A stretch of DNA of 64,000 nt, from NCBI GenBank assembly GCA_902479135.1, contig CABSNU010000002.1, forward strand, positions 62,001 to 126,000. Reading direction: 5' to 3'. A model generated the notes under the pieces. The model did not search any database, had not been told where the DNA came from, and saw nothing but the letters and a program-made list of their open reading frames with translations. The DNA is from an uncultured Collinsella sp. Lineage in GTDB: Bacteria; Actinomycetota; Coriobacteriia; Coriobacteriales; Coriobacteriaceae. Numbering within the stretch: position 1 is the stretch's first letter; each line of letters starts with the position of its first letter. Shown here in pieces: positions 1-7,527 of the stretch. The translations under genes and the position numbers were made by a program.

Positions 1-9
1 GTGAAACGA

Positions 10-38
10 AAGGGCGCTGACCTTCTGGTCGCGCCCTT
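10..38 (-). terminator. Rho-independent terminator after lysS
   Basis: An 8-bp stem (AAGGGCGC/GCGCCCTT) is extended by a 4-bp stem (GACC/GGTC) around a four-base loop, with one bulged T. Read on the minus strand it is followed by the T-rich stretch TTTCGTTTC. It lies about 80 bases beyond the lysS stop codon and would end the greA-lysS transcript. Confidence 0.65.
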
Positions 39-86
39 GAAGTTGAACGTCAGATTGTCCAAATGCGGCCCGCGCAGCGTCGAGCC

Positions 87-113
87 GTTACGCGGTTCGT
101 AGAACCGCGTAAC
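87..113. repeat. Perfect 12-bp hairpin next to lysS stop
   Basis: GTTACGCGGTTC and its exact reverse complement are separated by only three bases, four bases past the lysS stop codon. There is no T tract, so it is more likely an RNA 3' end stabiliser or a palindromic repeat than a terminator; the terminator-like hairpin lies further on at 10-38. Confidence 0.6.
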
Positions 114-116
114 TAA

Positions 117-2081
117 TTAGTACATCTTTGCGCCGGCAGGGATGGAGGCGTCGAGCTGGATCAGGTTGAGGCGCTCCTCGCCCTCCTCCTCGTGGACGGC
201 GCTGATCAGCATGCCGCAGCTGGGAATACCCATCATCTTGCGCGGAGGCAGGTTGGTGATGGCGAGCAAGGTCTTGCCGACCAGGTCCTCGGGCTCGTAA
301 TAAGCGTGAATACCGGAGAGGATGGTGCGGTCGGTACCGGTACCGTCGTCGAGCGTAAAGTTCAGCAGCTTCTTGGACTTCTTGACGGCCTCGCATGCCT
401 TGACCTTCACAGCGCGGAAGTCGCTCTTGGAGAAGGTATCAAAGTCGACGAACTCCTCAAACAGCGGCTCAACGGCGATCTTGGAGTAATCGAGCGTGGG
501 CTTAAGCGACTTAACGAACGGGCTCGCGGCGTTGCCGGCCTCGGCAGCCTTGGCGGCAGCGGCACCGGACTGGAAACCCTTCTCGGGCTTCATGTGCGGG
601 AACAGCAGCACGTCGCGGATAGAAGCCTGGTTGGTGAGCAGCATGACCACGCGGTCGATACCAATGCCAATGCCGCCCGCGGGAGGCATACCGTACTCGA
701 GGGCGCGCACGTAGTCCTCGTCATACTCCATAGCCTCATCGTCGCCGCCGGCCTTCTCGGCCATTTGGGCAGCAAAGCGCTCAGCCTGGTCGACCGGGTC
801 GTTGAGCTCGGAAAATGCGTTGGCGTACTCGTGGCCGGCGATGACCAGCTCAAAGCGGTGGGTCAGACGCGGATCGTCCTCAAAACGCTTGGCAAGCGGG
901 CTGACCTCGATGGGGTAATCGCACACGAACGTGGGGTTGACGATGGTGTCCTCGCCCAGCTCATCGTAAATCTCGGCGATGATCTTGCCAGCAGTCCACT
1001 CGGGCTTGATCTCCAGGCCCTTCTCGCGCGCGGCGGCAGCAAGCTCCTCGACCGGCGTGTCAATGGTGACCTGCTTGCCGAGCACGTCGGAGACGATGTC
1101 GGTCATGGGACGGCTGGCCCACTCACCAGAAAGGTCGATGGTCTGGCCCTGGTACTCGATGACCTCGGGGTTGCCGATGGCCTTGTTAGCCGCCTTAATG
1201 ACACCCTGGGCGAGCGCCTTCATGCCCTCGAGGTCGGAGAAGGCACGGTAGGCCTCCATCGTGGTGAACTCGGGATTGTGGGTAAGGTCCATGCCCTCGT
1301 TACGGAAGATGCGGCCGATCTCGAACACGCGCTCAAAACCACCGACAATGCAGCGCTTGAGGTGCAGCTCGGTGGCAATACGCAGGTAGCACTCCTGATC
1401 GAGCGCGTTGAAGTGGGTAATGAACGGCTTGGCAGTAGCGCCGCCCTGGATGGTCTGCAGGATGGGGGTCTCGACCTCCATGTAGCCGTCGGACTCCATA
1501 AAGCGACGGAAGGTGGAGAGAATCTGCGAACGCTTACGGAAGGTCTCGCGAACGTCGTCGTTGGCGATCAGGTCGACATAGCGCTGGCGATAGCGGGTCT
1601 CCTTGTCGGAAAGACCGTGGAACTTCTCGGGCAGCGGACGAACGGCCTTGGAAAGCAGGGTCGCACTCTTAGGGGCAACGGAAAGCTGGCCGCGCTGGGT
1701 GCGCACGACCACGCCGGTCACGCCCAGGATATCGCCCAGGTCGAGAGCCTTGAGCGTATTCCAGGCAGCCTCGTCCATGTCGTTGATGCGGCAGAACAGT
1801 TGAATCTCGGCAGTCGCATCGCGCACGACGATGAACATGATCTTGCCCTGACCGCGCTTGGCGACCACACGGCCGGCGATCTTCACGACATCCTCGGTGT
1901 CCTCACCATCGGCAAGATCGGCGTACTTAGTCTCGATATCGGCGACGTAGTCCTCAAGCTCAGAGTGCTCGGGATAGGGGTTCTGGCCCGCCTCGAACAG
2001 GGCGGCGCGCTTGGCCAGGCGGGTGGCGCGCTCGTCGTTGAGCGTCGATGCCTGATCGGCGGCGTTCTGGTTCTCTGCCAT
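117..2081 (-). CDS. lysS: Lysyl-tRNA synthetase with C-terminal tRNA-binding domain
   Basis: Class II lysyl-tRNA synthetase of 654 residues, which charges tRNA-Lys with lysine in the cytoplasm. The N-terminal OB-fold anticodon domain is followed by the class II core: motif 2 around FRNEGMDLTHNPEF and motif 3 around GIGIGIDRVVMLL. Usual bacterial LysRS ends near residue 500. Here a linker (about 505-545) leads to an extra domain of about 110 residues (KSDFRAVKVKACEAV, then LPPRKMMGIPSCGML) that matches the Trbp111/MetRS C-terminal tRNA-binding OB fold. The start is supported by a GAGGAG ribosome site 9 bases upstream. It lies downstream of greA, separated by a weak hairpin at 2104-2132. The function of the core is certain; the role of the extension in tRNA affinity or dimerisation is inferred. 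Confidence 0.97.
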   Translation of the reverse strand: MAENQNAADQASTLNDERATRLAKRAALFEAGQNPYPEHSELEDYVADIETKYADLADGEDTEDVVKIAGRVVAKRGQGKIMFIVVRDATAEIQLFCRINDMDEAAWNTLKALDLGDILGVTGVVVRTQRGQLSVAPKSATLLSKAVRPLPEKFHGLSDKETRYRQRYVDLIANDDVRETFRKRSQILSTFRRFMESDGYMEVETPILQTIQGGATAKPFITHFNALDQECYLRIATELHLKRCIVGGFERVFEIGRIFRNEGMDLTHNPEFTTMEAYRAFSDLEGMKALAQGVIKAANKAIGNPEVIEYQGQTIDLSGEWASRPMTDIVSDVLGKQVTIDTPVEELAAAAREKGLEIKPEWTAGKIIAEIYDELGEDTIVNPTFVCDYPIEVSPLAKRFEDDPRLTHRFELVIAGHEYANAFSELNDPVDQAERFAAQMAEKAGGDDEAMEYDEDYVRALEYGMPPAGGIGIGIDRVVMLLTNQASIRDVLLFPHMKPEKGFQSGAAAAKAAEAGNAASPFVKSLKPTLDYSKIAVEPLFEEFVDFDTFSKSDFRAVKVKACEAVKKSKKLLNFTLDDGTGTDRTILSGIHAYYEPEDLVGKTLLAITNLPPRKMMGIPSCGMLISAVHEEEGEERLNLIQLDASIPAGAKMY

Positions 2082-2103
2082 AAGTTAGCTCCTCAAACTA
2101 AAA

Positions 2104-2132
2104 CGCTCCCCAGGATTCGGTCCCAGGGAGCG
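2104..2132 (-). terminator. Hairpin between greA and lysS
   Basis: A 7-bp stem CGCTCCC/GGGAGCG with a 15-base loop is followed on the minus strand by TTTTAGTTT, just before the lysS ribosome binding site. It could be a weak terminator of greA or an attenuator that lets some transcription through into lysS. Confidence 0.45.
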
Positions 2133-2160
2133 AAAACATACCTTTACGCGGGACCGTGGT

Positions 2161-2631
2161 CTACCGTGCGATCTTGGCGATGGTGTAGACGCGGGTCTTG
2201 CCGGAAGGCGTAACGACCTCGACGGAGTCGCCCTCGCCATGACCGATGATGGCGTGACCGACCGGAGACTCGTTGGAGATCTTGTGCTCGAGCGAGTTGG
2301 TCTCGGTGGTACCGACGAGCGTGACTTCCATGACCTCGCCGTTGGGATCAATCAGAGAAACGGTGGAACCGATGGAGACGGTCAGATCGCCCGTGGTGGC
2401 AGCAACCTGAGCGTTGGCGAGGATGGCCTGGATCTCGGCAATACGAGCGGCGTTCTGGGCCTGCTTGTCCTTAGCGGCGTCATACTCGGAGTTCTCCGAA
2501 AGGTCGCCGAACGCGCGGGCTTCCTTGATGTCCTCGACGATCTCCTTGGCGTAATCGCCCTCACGCCAAGCGAGCTCCTCGACGAGCTTCTGGCGGCCCT
2601 CAGCGGTCAGTACGATCTGGCTTGCGTCCAT
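2161..2631 (-). CDS. greA: Transcription elongation factor GreA
   Basis: GreA rescues backtracked RNA polymerase by stimulating cleavage of the nascent transcript. The protein of 156 residues has the N-terminal coiled-coil finger (about 1-75, including REGDYAKEIVEDIKEARAFG and DLSENSEYDAAK, which carries the acidic tip) and the C-terminal FKBP-like domain (VSIGSTVSL, then SPVGHAIIGHGEGD). An in-frame ATG ten codons further upstream exists, but the start MDASQIVL is preceded by GGGGAG eight bases away and fits family length. It precedes lysS on the same strand. Confidence is high. Confidence 0.96.
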   Translation of the reverse strand: MDASQIVLTAEGRQKLVEELAWREGDYAKEIVEDIKEARAFGDLSENSEYDAAKDKQAQNAARIAEIQAILANAQVAATTGDLTVSIGSTVSLIDPNGEVMEVTLVGTTETNSLEHKISNESPVGHAIIGHGEGDSVEVVTPSGKTRVYTIAKIAR

Positions 2632-2674
2632 ACGGATATCTCCCCAACTCTGATCAAACAATCAACTGTCAACA

Positions 2675-2712
2675 AAACGAAAAAGACCGGCTAGCCTGCG
2701 GGCAAGCCGGTC
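2675..2712 (-). terminator. Terminator of tatA
   Basis: The stem GACCGGCT/AGCCGGTC with a 12-base loop is followed on the minus strand by TTTTTCGTTTTG. It sits just past the tatA stop codon and upstream of greA, so it separates the two transcription units. Confidence 0.85.
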
Positions 2713-2737
2713 AGGTGCTCACCCCAAAGGGATGGGA

Positions 2738-3013
2738 CTACTCTGCGTCCGCATCGCTGTCCTCTGCCTGCTTCTTCTTGGCAGCAGCGAGCTTGGCCTC
2801 GAGCTCAGCGATCTCCTTGTCCTCCTCGGACTGCTCGACCACGACCTCCTCGGCCTGCTTGGTCTCGGCCTTATCGTCGCCCTCCATACCCTCGCGGATA
2901 TTCTTGACGGTAGAGCCGAGGGACTTGCCGAGCTTCGGCAGGTTCTTGGGCCCGAAGATAATCAGGACAACGACGAGAATAATGATGAGCTCAGGAGCCC
3001 TCAGTCCAAACAT
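2738..3013 (-). CDS. tatA: Sec-independent translocase protein TatA
   Basis: TatA-family subunit of 91 residues that forms the pore or weakened membrane patch for export of folded proteins. It has one short membrane helix (residues 8-19, ELIIILVVVLII), the FG hinge (FGPKNLPKLG), an amphipathic helix (about 22-42) and a long charged, Glu/Lys-rich tail. The start is fixed by GGAGG seven bases upstream; a longer open frame would run into tRNA-Pro and is rejected. No tatC is seen here. At least one likely Tat substrate, the lipoprotein at 63130, lies in the window. TatA versus TatB is assigned from the short sequence and FG motif. Confidence 0.9.
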   Translation of the reverse strand: MFGLRAPELIIILVVVLIIFGPKNLPKLGKSLGSTVKNIREGMEGDDKAETKQAEEVVVEQSEEDKEIAELEAKLAAAKKKQAEDSDADAE

Positions 3014-3125
3014 GTAGACCTCCACAATACAGCGAGACAAGCTCGAATGAGTATACCGCGGGTATCGCGGTATCACAACAATAGCTAAAAAAAGGGACCG
3101 CAAGAAGCGGTCCCTCCTCATGCTC

Positions 3126-3202
3126 TGGTCGGGTTGACTGGATTTGAACCAGCGACCCCTGCGTCCCGAACGCAGTGCTCTACCAAACTGAGCCACAACC
3201 CG
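3126..3202 (-). tRNA. tRNA-Pro (anticodon CGG)
   Basis: A complete cloverleaf on the minus strand: acceptor CGGGTTG/CAACCCG, anticodon stem CTGCG/CGCAG enclosing the loop TTCGGGA, T-arm GCTGGTTCAAATCCAG, and an encoded CCA end. The anticodon CGG reads CCG proline codons. It lies between ispE and tatA. Confidence 0.96.
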
Positions 3203-3251
3203 TTAGCTCAACTATAGTAACAAAGATTTCCGTCGTGTGCTAGAGAAATTT

Positions 3252-4148
3252 TTATTTCTTTGGCGCGTCGATTTGAACCGTGTTGGGAATAAGCTCCGTC
3301 GCGCAGGCCCACCAGCCATTTTGCTGGGCAGCATCGGCAAGCCTTTCGGCCGTGGCGGCGGTGTCGCAAATGGCAAACGAACAGGCGCCCGATCCGCACA
3401 CATCTACAGCAACGGTGCCATCCTGTTTATGCAGCCAGTCGAGGACCGTTTGAATCTGCGGCTCCATCTGTGCGGAAATGACACCCAAGTTGTTATGGAT
3501 GAGTGCATATGCCGTCTCGGCATCACCAGCACGCAAGGCAGAAGCTATCGCGCCGGGCTTGTCCACAGGCACCGGGGCCTCGTCAAAACGTCGATAGGCT
3601 TCAATTGTCGAAACACTTGCCTCGCGCGGCTTGACCAACACGACGGGCGTTGCGGGCAGCGCGGGGTACTCAGTTGCCAGCACGTCTCCCCCACCTACGT
3701 AGAACGAAGGGCTCGCATGCAAAAAGAACGGGACGTCAGCACCAATGCCCCGCGCAATGTCGTCGAGCGCGGGGTCGGTGCGATCAATTCCCCAGAGCTC
3801 CGCCAAGGCGACAATGACCGCGGCCGCATCCGTCGAGGGGCCGCCCAAGCCGGCGCACAATGGAATGCACTTCTCAATCGTCACGCAGATGTTTGCCTCG
3901 CGACCATAATGCTCGGCCATAGCAACCGCAGCCCGATACGCCGTATTCTTTTGCATGGGAAAATCTGATGCCGGAACCGTCTGGACGGTCAGCGCCTGTG
4001 CCGGCGTAACCGTCACGGTATCGGAAAGACCGACAGCTGCCATCAGGGAATCGACCCTGTGGTAGCCGCGGTCATCGCGCTCGGTATGAACCCCCAGGTA
4101 GAGGTTAATCTTTGCCGGCGCGGAAAGAGTCAGGGACCGATCGGTCAC
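3252..4148 (-). CDS. ispE: 4-diphosphocytidyl-2-C-methylerythritol kinase
   Basis: GHMP-family kinase of 298 residues that phosphorylates CDP-methylerythritol with ATP in the non-mevalonate isoprenoid pathway. The N-terminal motif APAKINLYLGV and the phosphate-binding loop IPLCAGLGGPSTDAAA are visible; the loop has P in place of the usual third or fourth glycine/serine (GLGGGSSDAA in many homologues), a mild variation. The gene starts two bases after the veg stop codon, so the two are co-transcribed. The pathway's first enzyme, dxs, is elsewhere in the window (60890). High confidence. Confidence 0.95.
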   Translation of the reverse strand: MTDRSLTLSAPAKINLYLGVHTERDDRGYHRVDSLMAAVGLSDTVTVTPAQALTVQTVPASDFPMQKNTAYRAAVAMAEHYGREANICVTIEKCIPLCAGLGGPSTDAAAVIVALAELWGIDRTDPALDDIARGIGADVPFFLHASPSFYVGGGDVLATEYPALPATPVVLVKPREASVSTIEAYRRFDEAPVPVDKPGAIASALRAGDAETAYALIHNNLGVISAQMEPQIQTVLDWLHKQDGTVAVDVCGSGACSFAICDTAATAERLADAAQQNGWWACATELIPNTVQIDAPKK

Positions 4149-4150
4149 CG

Positions 4151-4447
4151 CTAGTGCTCCTCGAGCTGATTGCCGAGCGGGGTAAAGATATGCTCGCCGC
4201 TCTCGGGGTCAAACAGTTCGACCTGCCCGGTGAGGACATCGATATACTGGTAGGACTGACGCGACTTGCGGCCGCGGCGCTCGTCAACCTCGACGATAAA
4301 GACGGCGGGGTGGACGCTCTTGATGGTGCCCATGCGCTCGACGACGCGGGTGCGGCCCATGTTGGCCTTCACCTTAACGCGATCGCCCACCATATCGGTC
4401 AGCTTCTCGTGGATGTCGTCGACGTGATTGACTTCCATCTCTTCCAT
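4151..4447 (-). CDS. veg: Veg family protein
   Basis: Small protein of 98 residues similar to Bacillus subtilis Veg, a basic, Sm-like fold protein of unclear molecular role that has been linked to biofilm control in Bacillus. The conserved core runs from GDRVKVKANMGRTRVVERMG to SYQYIDVLTGQVELF. The start MEEMEVN is chosen because GGAGG lies eight bases upstream; an earlier ATG lacks a ribosome site. In B. subtilis veg also lies near ispE, so the neighbourhood is conserved. A promoter is visible upstream (4515-4544). Confidence 0.85.
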   Translation of the reverse strand: MEEMEVNHVDDIHEKLTDMVGDRVKVKANMGRTRVVERMGTIKSVHPAVFIVEVDERRGRKSRQSYQYIDVLTGQVELFDPESGEHIFTPLGNQLEEH

Positions 4448-4514
4448 GAACAGGGCCTCCAGAAGGTGCAATTCAAAAAGGGGATAATGTCCCTAAGATA
4501 GACAAAACTCTAAT

Positions 4515-4544
4515 ACTATAGCACTCTGCTGCCGCCATACGCAA
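4515..4544 (-). promoter_or_regulatory. Promoter of veg-ispE
   Basis: On the minus strand TTGCGT (4539-4544) and TATAGT (4515-4520) are separated by 18 bases, giving a sigma-70 type promoter about 70 bases before the veg start codon. Confidence 0.55.
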
Positions 4545-4579
4545 GTAGCTAAATAAGCCCCGTCCCAAATTGACTACTT
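4543..4579 (-). repeat. Stop-linked REP-like element (dtd)
   Basis: Directly after the dtd TAA on the minus strand comes an element whose arms AAGTAG/CTACTT enclose the core TTTGGGACGGGGCTTA. The last arm bases form part of the stop codon. A copy of the same core and arm in opposite orientation is at 38467-38490. It belongs to the GGGAC-R-G family described in the findings. Confidence 0.7.
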
Positions 4580-5024
4580 ACAGATTGTCTGTGTCCAGAA
4601 CGATGGTGAATGGACCGTCGTTGACGAGGTCGACCTTCATGTCGGCGCCGAAGATGCCGTGCGCTACGTGCTCGACGTCCTCGCGCACAAGCGTCAGGAA
4701 GTACTCGTAGAGCTCGTTGGCGACATCGGGGGCGCCGGCATCCGTAAACGATGGGCGGCGACCGTGGCGGCAGTCGGCAAACAGCGTGAACTGCGACACC
4801 ACGAGCACCTCGCCGTCGACATCGGCAAGCGCCAAGTTGGTCTTGCCGTTCTCGTCCTCGTTGATACGCAGCCCGCGGAGCTTGCCCCACAGCTTGTCGG
4901 CCTCGGCACGCGTATCGCCATGGCCCACACCAAGCAGCACCAGGTAGCCGCGTCCAATGCGGCCCACGCACTCGCCGTCGACCGTCACGCCGGCGTTGAG
5001 CACGCGCTGCACTACCGCACGCAC
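4578..5024 (-). CDS. dtd: D-aminoacyl-tRNA deacylase
   Basis: Protein of 148 residues that hydrolyses D-amino acids from mischarged tRNA. It carries both family motifs: SQFTLFAD near residue 78 (catalytic face) and NDGPFT near residue 137 (chirality-checking loop), and the N-terminal MRAVVQRVLNAGVTV. It begins three bases after rdgB, as the last gene of the murI-rph-rdgB-dtd run. Its TAA stop is part of a palindromic repeat. Confidence 0.95.
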   Translation of the reverse strand: MRAVVQRVLNAGVTVDGECVGRIGRGYLVLLGVGHGDTRAEADKLWGKLRGLRINEDENGKTNLALADVDGEVLVVSQFTLFADCRHGRRPSFTDAGAPDVANELYEYFLTLVREDVEHVAHGIFGADMKVDLVNDGPFTIVLDTDNL

Positions 5025-5027
5025 GGT

Positions 5028-5669
5028 CTACTCCTCGCCCGTCAGCTTGGCGGACAGGTGCTCGAGCGCATGGAAGCGGTGGCTGATGGCGTTCTTCTCG
5101 TCCGCCGTCAGCTCGGCCATGGTCTTGCCCGGCGTGTCGACCGGCAGGAACAGCGGGTCGTAGCCAAAACCGTGGTCACCGCGTCCCTCGTGCGCGATAA
5201 CGCCCTCGCAGGCGCCTTCGCCATAGGTAACCAGACCGTCTTGGTCGATGAGCGCAACGACGCTCATAAAGCGCGCGGTACGGTCCTCATCGGCCACGCC
5301 CTCCAGGTTCACGAGCAGCTTGGCGTTGTTGGCGGCATCGTCGCCGTGGACGCCCGCGTAGCGCGCGCTATACACGCCAGGTTCACCGTTCAGGGCATCG
5401 ACGACCAGGCCCGAATCGTCGGCAATAGCCATAAGGCCCGTCTCCTCGACGGCGGCTTGCGCCTTGATGATGGCGTTCTCCAAAAACGTCGTGCCGTTTT
5501 CCTCGGGGTCCTCAAAATCACCCAGCTGGCCGAGCGCCACAAAGCGTACCTCGGGCATGACCTTGCCCAAAATGGCCTCGATCTCGGTGAGCTTGTGGGC
5601 GTTGCCCGTAGCCACGACGATGGTGGCCGCCGGATCGAGCGTTTCGATGTCAATCTTTTCAAGTGCCAT
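5028..5669 (-). CDS. rdgB: dITP/XTP pyrophosphatase
   Basis: Ham1/RdgB-type nucleotide pyrophosphatase of 213 residues that removes dITP, XTP and ITP from the nucleotide pool. Visible are the N-terminal substrate loop TIVVATGNAHKLTEIE, the ADDSGLVVDALNGEPGVYSARYAG block and FGYDPLFLP. The start MALEKIDI follows GGAGG; an ATG 12 codons earlier lacks support. It follows rph and precedes dtd, a gene order close to the racE-rph-rdgB order of Bacillus. Confidence 0.95.
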   Translation of the reverse strand: MALEKIDIETLDPAATIVVATGNAHKLTEIEAILGKVMPEVRFVALGQLGDFEDPEENGTTFLENAIIKAQAAVEETGLMAIADDSGLVVDALNGEPGVYSARYAGVHGDDAANNAKLLVNLEGVADEDRTARFMSVVALIDQDGLVTYGEGACEGVIAHEGRGDHGFGYDPLFLPVDTPGKTMAELTADEKNAISHRFHALEHLSAKLTGEE

Positions 5670-5776
5670 GGCTGGCCTCCTTGTCCGTATAGCAAAGCCG
5701 CCCAAGGGAAATTGGCCTTGGGCCCTCTCCCCTCTTTGGCGGCAGAAACCTTACAGTTCGGCGTTTCCGCAGATAA

Positions 5777-5813
5777 AACCTGCCAAAATAAACCTGTCCC
5801 TTTTTGGCAGGTT
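5777..5813 (-). repeat. Stop-linked REP-like element (rph)
   Basis: The arms AACCTGCCAAA/TTTGGCAGGTT enclose, on the minus strand, the core AAGGGACAGGTTTATT. The outermost TTA of the right arm is the rph stop codon. A near-identical copy, including the flanking TTTTATCTGCG, stands at the asp23 stop codon (32241-32277). Confidence 0.75.
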
Positions 5814-6537
5814 AGGCGAGGGCTTGGCGCTGGAGCTCGATGAGCTCGGCGATGCCCTTATCGCCCAAGTCGAGCAGGGCGTTGAGACGGTTGCGGTCGA
5901 AGGGTGCCTGCTCGCCGGTACCCTGGAGCTCAATCATCTCGCCGGTGTCGGTAGCGACGAGGTTCATGTCGACCTCGGCGTGACTGTCCTCGGAATAATC
6001 CAAGTCGAGCAGGGTGTTACCGTCGACGACGCCCATGGAAATGGCGGCGACCTGGCCCGTGAGCGGAATGCGCTCGAGCTTGCCGGCTTCGACCCACATG
6101 GCAAGCGCATCGTGCAGCGCCACCCAGGCGCCGGTAATGCTTGCCGTACGTGTGCCGCCATCAGCCTGGATGACGTCGCAGTCGACGGTAACGGTGTACT
6201 CGCCGAGCGCCTTCATGTTGACGACGGTACGCAGGCTGCGGCCAATCAAACGCTCGATCTCCATGGAACGGCCCTTACGATTGGCGTGCTCGCGCTTGCA
6301 GCGCTTGCCGGTCGACGTCGGCAGCATGGCATACTCCGCAGTCACCCAACCGGCCTTGGCGCCCTTGCGCCAGCCCGGCACGCCTTCCTCAATGGTGGCG
6401 GCGCACAGCACGCGCGTGTCGCCAAACTCGGCCAGGCACGAACCGTGGGCGTGCTTCATGACGCCACGGGTGAGCTTAACGGAACGAAGCTCGTCAGCAG
6501 CGCGACCGTTGGCGCGGTTGACCTGCATATACTCCAT
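5812..6537 (-). CDS. rph: Ribonuclease PH
   Basis: Phosphorolytic 3' exoribonuclease of 241 residues that trims tRNA precursors. Conserved segments include RGVMKHAHGSCLAEFGDTRVL, the phosphate-binding region TSTGKRCKREHANRKGRS and the CDVIQADGGTRTASITGA block. Length is typical. It lies 54 bases after murI and is followed by rdgB. The stop codon is inside a REP-like palindrome. Confidence 0.96.
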   Translation of the reverse strand: MEYMQVNRANGRAADELRSVKLTRGVMKHAHGSCLAEFGDTRVLCAATIEEGVPGWRKGAKAGWVTAEYAMLPTSTGKRCKREHANRKGRSMEIERLIGRSLRTVVNMKALGEYTVTVDCDVIQADGGTRTASITGAWVALHDALAMWVEAGKLERIPLTGQVAAISMGVVDGNTLLDLDYSEDSHAEVDMNLVATDTGEMIELQGTGEQAPFDRNRLNALLDLGDKGIAELIELQRQALA

Positions 6538-6591
6538 GAAATGATCCTTTCGGCAAAAGATGAGGCGATAGCTTTGGCGACTATTGCGCGC

Positions 6592-7476
6592 CTAGCCAAG
6601 TTCGTCGATATCGATATGTTCGATGCTCTTGAGCGGCTGACCAAAGATAAAGCTGCCCGCCACCGCAAACTCGGCAATGTTATCGGCCGTCGTGGCAAAA
6701 CGATGCTGCGGCTCGGCGGCGTCGCCCGCCAGCTGCTCGCGGCGCGTGAGGATATCGGTCAGCTCGCGCGTGGTCTCCTCGGCGGAACTCACGACGCGCA
6801 CCCCAGGCCCCAGCGCATGGCGGATAGGTCCCACCAACAGCGGAAAATGTGTACAGCCGAGCACCACGGTATCGATACCGTGGTCGCGCAGCGGCTCAAC
6901 CGTGGCACCCACCAGCGCACGCACGGCAGGCGTATCGAAGATGTCCTCGTTCTCAAGCCACTGTTCCTGCAGATGTGCACCCGAGGCGAGCTCGTGTTCG
7001 ACAACCTCGACAAAGCTCGAGGCAGGACAGCCATATACATCGACGCCGGCATCTAGATCCTGAATGGCGCGCGTGTAGGCGCCCGAGCGAATGGTGAGGT
7101 TGGTGGCGAGCACGCCCACCCGGCGCGTGCGGGTGCTGTTGATTGCCGCACGGGCACCCGGCGCGATCACGCCGATCACAGGAACGTCGAGCACCTGCTG
7201 GGCCAGACGCAAGGCCGCAGCAGTCGCCGTGTTGCAGGCGATGACCATAATCTTGACGTCGTGCTTCGAAAGCCAACGACCCGCCTGCAACGCAAACGAG
7301 CGCACCTCATCCTCGGTGCGCGTGCCGTAGGGGCAGCGTTTGGTGTCGCCAAAGTAGTAGACGGACTCGTGCGGCAGCGCCGTCGCGATGGCGCGCGCAA
7401 CCGTCAGACCGCCCAAACCAGAATCGAACACGCCAATCGGGCGCGTGTCGCCTGCCGAATTCTCGATATCGGACAT
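6592..7476 (-). CDS. murI: Glutamate racemase
   Basis: Protein of 294 residues that makes D-glutamate for peptidoglycan. The two catalytic cysteines sit in IACNTATAAA and LGCTHFPLL, and the N-terminal IGVFDSGLGGLTVAR and YFGDTKRCPYG are characteristic. It is clustered with murE on the same strand and is followed by rph, rdgB and dtd. The N-terminal dozen residues before IGVFDSG vary between homologues, so the start could be slightly later. Confidence 0.95.
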   Translation of the reverse strand: MSDIENSAGDTRPIGVFDSGLGGLTVARAIATALPHESVYYFGDTKRCPYGTRTEDEVRSFALQAGRWLSKHDVKIMVIACNTATAAALRLAQQVLDVPVIGVIAPGARAAINSTRTRRVGVLATNLTIRSGAYTRAIQDLDAGVDVYGCPASSFVEVVEHELASGAHLQEQWLENEDIFDTPAVRALVGATVEPLRDHGIDTVVLGCTHFPLLVGPIRHALGPGVRVVSSAEETTRELTDILTRREQLAGDAAEPQHRFATTADNIAEFAVAGSFIFGQPLKSIEHIDIDELG

Positions 7477-7527
7477 TACCTCACCAGTCTCTCTCGAAAA
7501 GACATGTCCAAGTGCAGCGACGCCGCG

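Noticed and set aside
2082..2160. T-box leader for lysS
   Set aside because: The gap is only 79 bases and lacks the conserved T-box sequence; only a simple hairpin is present.
192..2213. Long plus-strand open frame of 673 codons opposite lysS
   Set aside because: Antisense shadow of lysS and greA. GC-rich third positions keep the opposite frame open; it has no ribosome site or family match.
3014..3196. Upstream extension of tatA
   Set aside because: It would read through tRNA-Pro; a GGAGG fixes the start at 3013.
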